DNA from: Rotaria sordida
Lineage: Eukaryota > Rotifera > Eurotatoria > Philodinida > Philodinidae
Direction: 5' to 3'
DNA length: 64,000 bases
NCBI GenBank assembly: GCA_905250125.1
Contig: CAJNOL010000194.1
Span: 43,596 to 107,595 of the forward strand
Shown here: one piece after another, positions 28,001 to 43,000 of the stretch
Layout: every line of letters starts with the position of its first letter
Position numbering within the stretch: the stretch's first letter is position 1
Translations under genes and position numbers: made by a program
Notes under the pieces: generated by a model
Database searches by the model: none
The model's input: only the letters and a program-made list of their open reading frames with translations
What the model was told of the DNA's origin: nothing

Positions 28001-31000
28001 TTCAAATTGATCAATGTCAATCAAATCAATGCTTGAATGGAGGAATATGTCGAACATTAATTAATAATTATAAATGTGATTGTCCACAAGGATATAGTGT
28101 AAACAAAAAGAATACAAAAAAAATTATTATTTTTTTTTTTTTGAAATTGGTTTTTATTTTTCGTTAGGGAACAACATGTTCATCATTAATAAATTATTGT
28201 TTAAGTAATCCATGTTTACATAATGGTTTATGTGTACCATTATTAAATGGTTATCGTTGTATTTGTCTTGATGATTATATTGGTTTAAATTGTGAAAATC
28301 AATCGAATGAATGTTTATCGAATCCATGCTTAAATAATGGCACATGTGTAGATCAAATATGGAATTATACATGTCAATGTTTACCTGAATATACAGGATC
28401 AAATTGTCATATGTTAATGGATTATTGTTTAAGTTCACCTTGTGTTAATGGTATATGTCAAAATAAATTAAATGGATATGATTGTATATGTTCATCATCA
28501 TATACAGGTATTCATTGTGAAATTCAAATAAATAAATGTACATCAAATCCTTGTGTGTCAAATGCTACATGTATTGATGGAATAGATAATTTTATTTGTT
28601 TATGTCCACCATGGTATTCTGGTTTAACTTGTTCTGAACAAATAAATCCATGTTTAAATTCAAAAGCATGTGCAAATAATGGAAGTTGTTTAGTTAATTA
28701 TAATATAGAACCTTATGGTTATACATGTCAATGTTTACCAGGTTTTACAGGTGATATGTGTGAAATAAATATTGATGATTGTATAACACAACCATGTCGT
28801 CGTGGACAATGTATTGATAAAGTTAATGGATTTATATGTACTTGTTATGCAGGAAGTGATGGAGCTTTATGTGCTGTAAGTTAAATTTACTTTCGGTTTC
28901 TTCTAATCAATTTTCAACCCATTGAATATCGGTGCTTGATCAAATTTGTATGATTATTGTTATCAACAAATGTTGATCATTCGTAACAAGTTTAGGCTTC
29001 TTTTTTTCTTGAATGATTCATGAGATATAAACAATTCATTTCTTTTACCATAAAATGCTCATACGTAGTTTCTGATCCAAGAGTGATGAAGTCTTTTTCT
29101 TTTTACTAAAATGTAGGTTTAATTCGTCTCTATCTATACAATGAATTTAACTTGTTAACTTTTAATAATTTCTGAAATATAACTTATTGTACGATTGAGC
29201 ATCACTTTTGAAGTTTGAAATCTTCATCCAAAAATAGTTCGAAAGATTCATTTTCAATTACACATCCACTATTGAAACATACGTACATAGGGAGATAAAG
29301 GTGAGAGACCAATGATTGTATACTTTACCATATCTTCTATGGTGAATATCTGTCATAATCATGTAAAAATATAACCATTAAAATGTAGGAGGAAAAATAT
29401 TTATAGATTAAATATTCTCAACAAGATTCCACACTCATCCGAATTCTAAATTAATTCATTTATTTTGCATCTTGTTTCACTTCTCATATACATGCAAGCA
29501 AAATTAATATCATATTTGAAATCAGTCGACAAAATAACATCATCACATTTCAATATGTTTCTTGTTTTTGTGAGTTATTTAAGAACAAAGAAACTCTAAA
29601 CAGCAGCATATATGAATTCTGTACATTGGTACTCAATGGGTGATTGGGCAATTAGTTGTAGGAGTATTTGATGCGGGCGTGTAGTCATCGATGTGATCGA
29701 GTATCTTTTTGTGTGCTCTCATCCACACCAACAAGCAAAGATTCTACCACTAACGAGAGAAAATTCCCAACTTACGGATGTCGTTTAACTGCATATTATA
29801 GCTATAATAGGTCTAATAGTCCTTAGAATAGCCTGAAAGTTTCAGCCAAAACGAATGTCCTTTTCTAGAGATCTTGAATTTTCAAAGAAACTTGGTTTTT
29901 GCAACCTGTCTCTGAAAAGTGAGTACTTTTTGAAAATTCAATATCTCGAGAAATGAACATTCGTTTTGTCTGAAACTTTCAGGCAATTCTAAGAATCATT
30001 AGAATTATTTATGGGCAAAATTTTAGGTCGAAATTCTTTAGTTCGATTGTTTCGGAGATCCTCCTTGCCACAGCCCCAAAAATTCAATAAAACGTCCATA
30101 ACTCTTCATCAATAAACCATGGATCCAAATTCTTTTAGTCTTTTCTTAGTCTCATAGAGATCTACCTCGTATCCATATTGTAGAATCGAACGGCGTTCGT
30201 AAGTTGGAAACTTTTCCTCGTAAGTCAATGATGAAATAATCGGCTTGATGAGAGTTATGTTTTTTTTTCTATAACAAAAATCAAGATTTTAATCATCATT
30301 GGTTTTGTACTTTAGAATGATGTTAATACTTGCGCAAGTACTCCTTGCTTAAATAATGGCGTTTGTATATCATTAATAAATGCCTATCAATGTCAATGTC
30401 CATTTGGTTTTCAAGGAACTAATTGTGAACAAACAATATCTCAACCATGTTCAAGTAGTCCTTGTTTGTAAGTTAATATGTTTTAGTGTAATTTTATTTT
30501 AATTATTATTAAATATTCATGTTTTTGATTTTTTTAGAAATAATGGTACATGTACAATTGTTTCATCTGCTGGTTTTCAATGTGCATGTTCATACGGTTA
30601 TACAGGTCCACGATGTGAATTAACAATAAATGCATGTGCATCAAATCCATGTCGTTTTGGTACATGTCAACAAATCTTACCAGGATTTTATTATTGTTTA
30701 TGTTTACCTGGTTATACTGATTTTAATTGTCAAACAGATATAAATGAATGTAGAAGTACCCCTTGCTTAAATAATGGTATATGTATTGATATGATAAATG
30801 CTTTTAATTGTACTTGCCCGAATGGATATTCAGGTATACAATGTCAATATGGTGGTTATCAATGTAATTCTGGACCTTGCCTTAATAATGGTACATGTGT
30901 TATAACAAGTACTGGTTATCAATGTCAATGTCTAGCTGGTCTAACAGGTAATCGTTGTGAAATAGATATAAATGAATGTACATCATCGCCATGTCAAAAT

Positions 31001-34000
31001 GCTGGTATTTGTCTCCAACCATCATTGAATTCTTATCAATGTCTTTGCCCAACTGGTAAATGAAAGAAAAAAAACATATGATGCGTTCTGAGAGTTTTCC
31101 TGGAAACTCAATTAAACATCGACAGAGGAGATATAGTAGATATTAGAGATATTGATTAACTAGTGTAGATAATCTTTAAATAATGCTTGACTTTTCATAA
31201 CGATCCATTCCGATATATTCATGCAAATTATAGAAACTTCGAAAATCCTATTACATTCTTTTCTTGTACAACATTTATTTTTCACAACTGTAACTTCTTG
31301 TTAAAAAGAACTTACAATCCAATTACTAAGTAACATCAAATAGAAAAATACAAAAAAAAAACATCTACACTAGATTAACTTTTGCCAATGATTATTGGGG
31401 AAAAAAAGATTAGGACCACTCAATATCTCGACTTTTGTTATTAGATATATTTTCATCTTCTTCACGTGCTTTTTTAACTACTGTTTTACTTGAATGTCCT
31501 GACATAATTGAAAACTGGATGCAAATTTGATCTTTTTGTTGATGCCTTCTTAGTCTGACGAAAATCTCTCAATAAAACTAAGTTTCTTTTAAGAAACATG
31601 AGCCAATTAAACTTGTCATCACCAAAATTTGTTCTACAGTCGCCAACACTGTTTTTCGATGATTGGAAAAGACGTTCAATCGTGGTGTTTGAAGCTGGTA
31701 TTGCAAAGATTCTCCCAGTTAGTGAAGATAACGTTGGGAAATAAACCCTGTAGTTTATGCCAAAAATCTAAAACGTCAATATCTTAAAAAATTTCCAAAG
31801 TCGGAGTCAAAATCTTAAAAAGTTTTCGGTGTCAGAGTCAAAGTCGGAGTTAAAAAAACATGGCTCCGCAGGTTTCTACCTATATCTCCTATATCTCCTC
31901 CATCGATGTTTAATTAAGTTTCTGGAGAAACTCTTCGAACGCATCGAATCAAAAACAAAGACTTCTACTGAACTTTGCTTTTCTGTATCATTTTTTACAA
32001 AAGGTTATTCTGGTACTAATTGTGAAATAATGCTTGATCCATGTTTATCTATTATTTGTTTAAATAATGGTACATGTATACGAACAAGTTCAACAACAGG
32101 TATTTGTTCATGTTTATCTGGTTATAATGGTGTTGTTTGTCAAAATCAAATAAATAATTGTTTAAGTGCACCATGTCTTAATGGAACATGTATAACATTA
32201 GTTAATTCATACCAATGTTATTGTTTTCCGGGTTATACTGGTCAAAGATGTGATTCAACAATAAATTATTGTTCATCAAATCCATGCTTAAATAATGGTA
32301 CATGTATAAATCAAATAAATACATATGCATGTCAATGTTCATATGGTTTTCAAGGTACAACGTGTGCTATACGTATTCAAGCATGTCAATCATCCCCATG
32401 CTTAAATGGTGGTATATGCTATGATATTGGACCAGGTTTACTTAATTGTTCATGTCCAGCATCCTATCATGGATCATTTTGTCAATTAAGAGATTCATTT
32501 TGTACACAAATGCCATGTCAAAATAATGGTAGTTGTATAGAAACATTAAATGGTTATCAATGTATATGTAGAGAAGGTTATGATGGTATCAATTGTACGA
32601 ATATAATTCAACCATGTTTATCAAAACCCTGTTTAAATAATGGTATATGTTCAAATTTAAATAATAGCCTTGGTTATCAATGTTTTTGTCCAATTGGTTA
32701 TGGTGGTCTTCGTTGTGAATTAAATATAAATTGGTGTTCATCGAATCCATGTCAAAATCAAGGTACATGTGTTTCACAAACAACATCATTTATTTGTCTT
32801 TGTCCACCAATGTATACAGGTGTTGTTTGTCAAACATTAATTAATAATTGTTCATCATTAAACTGTGGAATTGGTATACCAGTTATAACAAATCCAAACA
32901 ATTGTACATGTATTTGTTCAAGTGGTTATACAGGAAATTTATGTCAAACACCGATTAATTTATGTCAAACAACAATAGGAAATCTTTCATATTGTATTCG
33001 TGGAACATGTAATTATCTTGGACCAGGTTTAGCTAATTGTACATGTCCAATTAATTATAGTGGACTTCGTTGTGATACACGATTATCCGAAGGTGTATGT
33101 GCATCATGTCCTTGTTTATATGGACAATGTCGAATAATAGATCAAACAAATAGTTATATATGTGATTGTTATCAAGGTTATACTGGACAACGATGTGAAA
33201 CATCAATAAATTTATGTTTAACAACACCATGTGTTTATGGTCAATGTATATTAGATGCCATATATGGTTACCGTTGTATATGTTTACCTGGTGCAACTGG
33301 TCAAAACTGTTCTATATTAATAAATACATGTGCATCAAGACCCTGTCAAAATAATGGACTTTGTGTACAAGGACTTAATACATATCAATGTATTTGTTTA
33401 CCTGGTTATGCTGGTATTAATTGTGAAATTCTAATTAATCAATGTACATCATTGATATGTCTAAATAATGGTACATGTATAAATCTTCCATCAACACCAA
33501 GTGCTATATGTCAATGTTTACCATTATTTACTGGTCTTCAATGTCAATATCCATATGCACCATGTACATCACAGCCATGTCAAAATTTAGGTTCATGTAT
33601 TTCATTAAATTCATCATCATATATATGTTTATGTCCAAGTGGATTTACGGGTACAAATTGTGAAATAAGTCTTCATGTATGTTCAAGTCGTCCATGCTTA
33701 AATGGAGGTACATGTATAGAGCCAACATCAAATTATTATATATGTCAATGTCCATGGCCATTTTATGGTGTTAATTGTCAATTAGCATGTGATCCTTGTT
33801 CAAGTTATCCATGTCGTGGACCATTATCACAATGTATATCATCACCTATTTATTATAATTATACATGTGTATGTGCACCTGGTTTTAATGGTACAACATG
33901 TTCAATACCATATGATCCATGTATATCAAATCCATGTAGAAATATGGGTACATGTATACGAACTGGTCCTTTAACATATTCATGTGCTTGTCCAGCAGGT

Positions 34001-37000
34001 TATAATGGAAGTTATTGTGAAATACAAATTAATCCTTGTTCATATTATTCATGTGGAAATGGTACATCCATGATAACATCTCCAATAAATTGTCAATGTC
34101 AATGTCCATATCCATATTATGGTACATTATGTCAAATAAATGTTTGTCAAGCAAATCCATGTTTAATTGGTAATTGTATTGCTAATGGAAATTATTCTTA
34201 TATATGTAATTGTCCAGTTGGATTTCAATATATAATGGGAGTGTATGTTAAATTTAAAATAAATTTTAATGAAGTTAATTAGATTTATTTGTTTTTTATT
34301 TTTAGATGTGTTGATATAAATGAATGTACAACAATTCCAGGTATTTGTGCAAATAATGGTAGATGTTTAAATTCTTATGGATCATATTTATGTTTTTGTA
34401 ATTCGGGTTTTTATGGAACAAATTGTGAAATTTATGAACCATGTCGATCATTACCCTGTATCAATAATGGTACTTGTGTATCAACAGGAAATTATCCATA
34501 TTGGAAATGTATTTGTCCAATATTATATACTGGTAAGTATAGTTGATAATAAATTCTAAAAAACAAAAAAAAAAAATTTCAATTAATTTTTATATAAGGT
34601 TCTCGTTGTGAAATAATATTTCTTGGTTGTTCATCAAATCCATGTCGAACAGGAACTTGTATAAGTCTTCCAAATGGTAGTTATCAATGTTTATGTCCAT
34701 CATTAATGACAGGTATTAATTGTGATATACCATTATTACCATGTTCTTCGAATCCATGTTTAAATAATGCAACTTGTTTCACATTATCATTAACAAATTA
34801 TACATGTATATGTCCACCATTGTATACAGGTTTACAATGTTCTATACAAATACTTATTTGTTCAAGTAATCCTTGTCAAGGAAATTCAACTTGTATTGTT
34901 AATCCATTGACAGGTGTACAGACTTGTCAATGTCCACCTGAACGTTATGGTGTTTAGTAAGTAAAAACAAAAATATATTTTATTTTTCGTGATAATTTAG
35001 ATAATTAAAAAAAGTTTTTTTTTCAATCAGATTTTGAAAGATTAAGAAACATTACAAGTTGAAGTTTTCATTTCTATTAAAATTTTTTTCAAGTTAATTT
35101 ACAAAAACTGTTAGTGCAATCTCTACGAGATTAAAATATAAAACATGAGTTATCTACAATGTCTATCGCAGTCGATGACAGAGGGGGAAGGAAGAATACA
35201 TCTACCTTTTAGCTAGCTTACGGTTTGAGGTGTTGCTTACAAGGAAATTTCTTCAGGTACTCCTTTTCAATATTTAACTAAAGTAACAAATTTTCCATAT
35301 GTCTATTTTCTGAATTCCAAGTTTTCAGAAAACTCGTATTTTCGAAAAACCTGGTGTTCAGTAAGTAGACATTGAAAGTTCGTTACCTGAAAATCATTCC
35401 ATAGCTGGTGATACCGAGTTTTAAATACAGTACCTTTTTAATACATGTCAAACAATGTAGCCATTCAACCATAGCAGCCGAAGGGATAGGATATCTGTGA
35501 GGAGAATATAAAGTTCTAGCCCTATACTTCAACATTCTTTTTAGATCGTGTTTCACAAAAATCAAATATTTATGCAAGATTAAGAATAGAATTTTATTAT
35601 AATTGAATTGTTTTATTTTTTTGTTAGTTGTGAAATTCTATCCCCTTGTGGTTCAAATCCCTGTATACGAGGTACATGTCAAAATAGAAATTCAACTTCA
35701 TTTCAATGTGCATGTGAACCTGGTTTTACTGGTAAAGAATTTCTTTTAATTTAATTATTTATTTGATTTATTTATATTTAGGTAATGCATGTGAAATACC
35801 ATTTGATGTTTGTACTTCAAATCCATGTAAATATAAAAGAATAATGAAATTTTCAATAGATTCATTTGATTATTTTAGGTATGAATGGTGGAACTTGTAG
35901 GAATTTAGGTGATGGATTTTATACTTGTACATGTCCAGTAGGATTTACAGGTAATGAAATTATTTTTCTAAGACATTATTTAAAATCTTTCTTTCTTTTT
36001 TGTCTTTTGAAAATCAAACATTTTTTTGCTTTAGGTTCCAATTGTGAAATTCCACTTTGTGTAACAGGTAATTGTTTTAATGGCGGTACTTGTTTGATTC
36101 AAAATAATACTTTACGTTGTCAATGTCCATGTGGATTTACTGGTAAGAAATTTCAAATTTTCTTTTTTTTTGTTTTGTTTATTTATTAAAAAATTATGAT
36201 TAATTTTAATAAAGGATCCCGATGTGAAACTCCATTAGATATATGTTCATTAACATTATGTCAAAATAATGGTACACGTATTGTGAATATTACAGGATGT
36301 CAATGTACATGTTTATGTTCATCAACATTTACTGGAAATCTTTGTCAATTACCAATAATACCAGTTAATAGAACTTATCCAGGACAAATTATTATTCCTA
36401 TTGATCGACCAGGAGGTATTTATAATAAACCAAAAAAACAAAACATTCAATTAAATATTTTTTTGTGAAAAATATGATTTTTAGGTTCATCATGGGAAAT
36501 TATTTNNNNNNNNNNTAGTAATATTTAAGAGTTTTTTATATTATGAATTTCTTACATAATCATAAGCAAAAAACCAATATGAAAAGAAATCATTATATTC
36601 GAAATTATATTTTCTATAGAAATGAATGCTTCATTCTATTTCATTTGATACATTTTTTTTTCTTAACGAAAACTACTGATTGTAAGTTGTCAATCACGTT
36701 AATTCGGAATATGAGCATAAGAAGTCTTCTTACGTTGGTTTTCTAGACTAATAAACTTTTTTTTAAATCTTTTGTTTTGGTCCGTCCACGTTATGAAGCA
36801 TATCCAATTGCTTATAAAACAATAATTTTCGTCTTACATCAATTTGTTTGGAGAAAAAGATAATCATTTACATTCACGTAGTACATACATACTAACATTT
36901 CAATGTGCTACCTTGTGGTATCGAGTACTGTCTAGCGGTAGATTCAATATCCTGATATCTTCTTTACGACTGATATTATCTGTAGCTCTGGATAGAAGAC

Positions 37001-40000
37001 TGGCTTGACGCAGAGTTCTTGCACTCAGTTGCTGGAATCCTTCATGCATACTAGCTGATCATAAGAGCAGGTGCATGTCACAACGTAGACAGCCTGCTAT
37101 TAGACAAGCGATCCGAGATAAATAGCCGTTAGTAACTTGTCCAAAATCATTCCATGGCTGCTGGCACTGAAATTTTACATAATATCCTGTAGATATATGT
37201 TGAATAACGTCGCCGTTCAGCCATGGCGGCTACATTTCAATGTAAAAGAATAAAAAGTTCATATTATTTTATTTAAAGTCAATTTATGCATAGTGAAAAA
37301 AAGATTTTGTAGAAAAGTTTATTAGTCTGATTAAATTAAAAATAATCGATTAGTTAAAATAACTTTCTCATTAGACATATAATAGTACAGTTAACTGCCG
37401 GAAATGTTCGTCGCAGCTAAAAAATTGTCGCGATGATGATCTTTATTAACAGCTATGATTAATATACGAAATATTTATTGAAAATCATATTCTATCTAAA
37501 TACTTTCATACAGAATAGATAATCATCATATAAATAAACGTTTTTGCATTTGATATTATTATTTTAGCATGTAATTCACCATTTACAATTGTAAGTCCAA
37601 CATCATTTTATCCATATTGTTATCAAATGAATCAACAATCATCACTTGTTACTCAATTAAATGCTATACAAGATTGTAGTGATAAATCAGCACAACTTGT
37701 TTGGTTTCAATCTATTGATGAAATACAACAACAATTAATTCCAGCATTATTTGTTCGAGGTTTAACTCGAGGTTTGTTTGGTTTTTTTTTGCATTAATGT
37801 TGAATTAACAAAAAAAAACAACTTCTATATGCTCGTTCTTTAGATTTTTGGACAAGTGGAATATTTAATTCAATACTAAATCGATGGCAATGGTTATTAT
37901 CAAATAATAATACTCGTATTGATATTGATTCATCAATTTTAACACAATTTGGAATAAATCCGTTAGGTAAAAAAATTTTTTAAAAATTCAAAATATAATT
38001 TTTTTTTTTCTTATTTAGGTGGTCAATCTCTTCATTATTCATTTGCAGAATTATCTAATCGACGTTTGATATCAAGTTCATCATCAGAAACTTATTCAAC
38101 ACTTTGTAAAATATCTGCAACACGTTTTTTATTAAATAATCAAACACGTTCAATTGATTTGACATCACAACAATATGGTTTTCAAAATCAGTTAAGAAAC
38201 TTTTTCAAAATTCATCTTCTTAATGTTTTTTCAAAATAATTTTATTTAGAACTCAAGTTATTTTTTATAAGTTTAATTATACAATTTTTTCAACAATTCC
38301 AACAAATACTCTTATACAACAGCCAACAGCTGCACAATATTCAACTATGTGTGGTGCTATGGGTAGTCCATCGACTCCTGTTGATCCATATATCATTGAT
38401 ATTTGTGGTTATTTTCCTTCAATAAATGATGGAAATGTTCAATTATTAATGCAAACAATTTCTTCATATTATACATCTCATCGAATAACAATTTTATCAA
38501 CTCGTATGTTAGAAAAAAAGAAAGATAAATTTTTCACTTTGAAAATTTAATTCTTTTATAGAAATTTATACTGCAATACCATTAAATGTTGAACATTATG
38601 TAACAATATCTGGTGATTTAATGACTCGAATACGTTTTATAATAACAAGTCCGTCATCGATTATTCTCGGATCAAATATTGAACCATTAGCATCAATTAA
38701 TGATATACTTAATACAATAAATTATCGAATTTATCAACAATGTATACCTTATATATCTTTAAATATTCTTTTACCATTAAAATTATGTATTCCATTTAAT
38801 GAAATTTCATTATGGACAAATTTAATTGCAAATGCAGTTTCAGCAGCGACAGGTAAATTTTTTACTTTTTTTTTGGTTTAATGGTACTACTTCCTCTTCT
38901 GTTCGATCGCTTCTGATTCTCGAAGAGGGTAAAACTAATCCGTCTGAAATTTTTTCTACAGATACAATTTCTAAAATAAGGAGACACATGTTCGAGAAAC
39001 AATACTTTAAGTATGACTTTTCTGGAGAAATCTCTAGTTTTCCATAGGACCATGTATGGCTAACTTTGTCTGATCAAACGGGAAAATTACCTCTGAGACA
39101 TAGTCTAAGATATTTCCAAAAATAAAAAATCTTCAGTCCGATCGAACAAAATTAGTGGAAGGTCATCAGCAAGCCAGGGTTTTCCCGAGAAATCCTGTTT
39201 AAAATTTTTTTTCTCGAACATTTGTCTCCTCATTTCAGATGCTCTACCTTTTCTAAAAGTTTCAGGCATGTCAACTGCATCCTCTTCGATAATCAGAAAT
39301 AGTTAAAAAAGAAGGAGAAATACCCTGAAATTATAATAATTAATCTTTTTCTTTTTCGAAGGACAATTAAGTGTAACTGTGATGCTTAAAGGTGTTCAAC
39401 AAGGTGTTACATCAACAGGGTAAATTTTTTTTGTTGTTGTATTTTTCAACTAAATTTGCATATGATTTTCTATCTGAATTAGACAACCAGCCAATATTGC
39501 ATATTTTTTAATAACCATTAATGGTATGACATATAATCAAACAATCGATAGTAATTTAGCATCAAATCCAATATTGATTTCAACAATAACACAAACTAAT
39601 AATCAATTATTATGTTCAAATCAAACACAAATAGTTCCAATACAATATAGTATTCAAAATTTTTATGTTCCATGTCCTATACGACAAATGTAAGTTATGA
39701 TAAGCTTTTTATTGAATATATACAAGTATTGGATAATAATGATTAATTTTCAATTATTATGAGAAAGATGTACTCTCTTCCCCTGAGTCTTTACGGTCTT
39801 CGAGCATGTTCAGTAAGAGATTTGCAATGTTGATGTAAATACTGAAATATTGGCAGTGAGTGACCAACGCCATATCCACTGAAACACTGACTCAGTGATC
39901 AGTAAACTGAATCTGCACATCCCTATGTCCAGTAAGTCATCTACCAAAAAATACAACTGTATAACTCTATTGTGGCTAAGACAAATTAAGTAAATCTCTT

Positions 40001-43000
40001 TGTAGTGATAGAGAATGTTTTCAAGTTTTTATGCTTAAAGTTTAAGTTCATACATGTTCCCGAAAACTTGAGCTTTCAGACCTAATACAAACAAGATTTT
40101 TTGCATCGTCATTTCTATCGTTTTTTTTTGTTATTCTAAACTTTTTATCATTCAGATTTTCTTCTTTTACTTTCTAAATTTTTGTATGATATTTTTGAAA
40201 ATTCTAAAGTAAATCATACGTTTCTCCAAAGCAGTTCGTCCCTTACTTGTCAAAAACTTTGATAATAAGTATACTAAGCAAATTGTCACAATACTAGAAT
40301 TTCCACGCTTACTAAACTTGAGACTAATTATCTCTAAATTTTCAAAAAAAGTATCACATAAATATTTACGTATTTTTTGTCCGAAATTTATAAACAGCTA
40401 CCTATTAATCAATGTTCTTAATTAACAAATGCAATACTTTTAATCTTTTTTTTTCATGCTGTACCATTATTTATATAATAAATTTTTAATTTTTTTCTTT
40501 ATTTATTTTTTGTATTTAGACTTCAAAGACAATTAAATAATGCATTACAACGAGCTGGAATTTACACTATTAATATGACAATATTCGGTGTTGAAGAAGC
40601 AGTTGATAATCTTGGGTAAAATTTATTGTAATTATTTTACTTAAATGAATGATTTTGTTTTAGACAAATTTATCGATTACCAAATATATATATTCAACAT
40701 CAAAATGGAACATGGCTTGATAGTCCATTACAATTAAATAATCAATTATATCAAATCTTAATATCTGTTCAAATGCAACAATTAACAACTCGTGTTTATA
40801 TTTTATCAAAAGCTTATTCATATTTTTATTTAAATTCATTAACAACAAATGATCGAGATTTTCTACAAAGATTAATTTTAACATTATATAATCAACAAAG
40901 TAATGAAAAAGAATAAAGTTTAATCATTTCAATTATAAATTTATTTATTTTTTCTATTTTAGGTTCTATAACAAGTAATAATGTAAAAATTTTATTGGAA
41001 GATCCATATTTAAATATAAGTTCATTAATAACAATTCAACGAGTTTATGCATTTATATTTTATAATGATCAAGAACTTGATGGAAGATATTTATCATCAT
41101 TAGTTTTATCACCATCACAATTTATGAGTCCTTTTTATATACAAACTCCATTGACTTATGTATCAAATTTAATACCAGCTAATGTTGTTAAACAACGTGA
41201 TATACAAAAAATAACATTTACTGGAAAAATTGGTCAAACATTAGCACAAACAGCATTAACTGATTATTGGCAAAATCCAATTAGACAAGGATTAACTAAT
41301 ACAAATGTTTATATTATACAATTACAACAATATCTTATCTATTCAATAAAGTAATAGAACAAAAAATTGTTTTTATTTATTTATTCGAATTTCTTTTTTT
41401 TTTTGTTTTTAAGTCAATATTATACAACAATAACTTATATAGTAATAACATCAGATGGTTATACTATTCCAAGTGCATGTTTTAATCCAAGTTTACTTCA
41501 ACCATTAAATGGTTTATGTGATGCACCGAATAATTATGTTGCACAAGTACCTTTTAGTTATACACCATCGTTTATTGATCTAAGAGGAAATTATTTAAAA
41601 GCTGATCTTGATCAAGATAATTTTCAAACATTAATTACATCTGCATTACAAAGAACAGGAATTAGTAGTGCAGGTAAATTAAGAAAATAAAATTAAAGTT
41701 TTTAAAACAAATGTATAAATAAAATATAATTGTCGATAATTGATTTTTTGTATTGGAAGTTAAGAATGTTGAATATATTTGTATCAAATTAAACGTTTCT
41801 CACCAGCAAACTAACAACTTTAAAATATGAACTGTTGATGACTTGCACGTGCTGAGATATCCGAATTGTAAGGTATTCACAATATATGTAATGTAGAGCT
41901 CACCTGGTTTGGAAACGATCCATAAGGTAACAGCTAATTATGACTTAGTTAATATTATCTGAGAAGTGTGGAAAGTGTGTTAGTATCCGAATCCGGATCG
42001 GCTATCAAATTCGGACTAACAAAATTTCATTGAAATTAGAAGTAAGTTTGAATCCGCATTCAGAAATGTTGGATCCAATGAACTCTAATCTAATGTGCCA
42101 ATAATTTAAATAAAATGTTTTTGTTTGGTAGTTGAAACTACTATAACTTAACGAGCTCTATCCAATCATGACAAAAAGAGAAAGATACATCCTGCTGAAA
42201 TTTTGAATTTTTTGGCGCATCACCTATACCATCAATATCTTAGGATTCGAATATCCAACTTTGTGCATGTCACAAACAGTTCATATGTTGAATTTCTTAG
42301 TTTGTCAGTGAGCTCTTTTATTTGATACAAAAATTTCAATATTCTTAAGTTCAAATACTCATCGTTTCATTGTTAGTTTAGATATTCTATGTTTTTTTTT
42401 TGCTAATTTAGTTTCATCAATATTAATTGAACCACGTTTTGGTTTTGATATGTCATTAGTAACAAGAGTTTATTATATGGTTGTACCTAATCAAATCATT
42501 ACACAAGAACAAATACAAGCTCAATTAAACGTATATTCTTTCTTGTACTATTTATTGTAACACATTTTCTTTAATAGTCTATCTTTTCAACAATGCAACC
42601 AATTAAATATGATCTATATTCAAGTGGACAATTATCTATTGCACGTAGTGATGCTCATCAATATATAGGTAATGTTTCATTACCATTAACAACTTTAATT
42701 CGTCAAGATATTGAAAATTATTTAACATCATTTAATCGACGTATGTAAACATTTATTTCTATTGTTCATTCATTTTATTTCTTTTCTTCTTTTTTTTTAG
42801 AATATGGAATTGCAAAAATTGTTTATGCGGAATCTCTCAATGCTAATCAAACTCGTTTTTATCTTGCGGTAAAAAAAATTCAAAAAATTTTCTTGATTAA
42901 AAATTTCATTTGTTTTTTGAAGTTTCTCAATGGTACACAAGTATTAACTCGATGTGATTTTTTCTTATATTATCCCGGTGTAACAAATATTGCCAATGGA

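Larger units (their letters stand above)
20929..36415 (+). other. Array of about 60-65 EGF-like repeats
   Basis: Each unit of roughly 36-40 residues has six cysteines in EGF order (CxxxPCxNxGxC, then C-x-C, then G[YF][TS]Gxx C). Many units carry a calcium-binding prefix (for example [10 protein letters not shown] near 30970 and [11 protein letters not shown] at the exon from 34306). The array is encoded by small exons plus one very large exon, 32004-34242, holding close to 20 units. Repeat number is estimated from exon lengths, not from a profile search. Calcium-binding EGF chains form stiff extracellular rods. Confidence 0.9.

Noticed and set aside
31829-32003. Open frame running into the large EGF exon from an upstream ATG
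   Set aside because: The first 175 bases are intron; the frame switches to EGF only after the acceptor ACAAAAG at 32002-32003, which restores the phase of the preceding exon.
23620-33296. Several minus-strand open frames within the EGF array, rich in His, Asn, Tyr and Met
   Set aside because: They are antisense shadows of EGF coding sequence; their odd composition follows from the complement of Cys/Asn/Gly/Thr codons.
37568-37966. Sugar-binding activity of the lectin-like domain
   Set aside because: The fold order fits a CTLD, but EPN/QPD and WND calcium-sugar motifs are not visible, so carbohydrate binding is not claimed.
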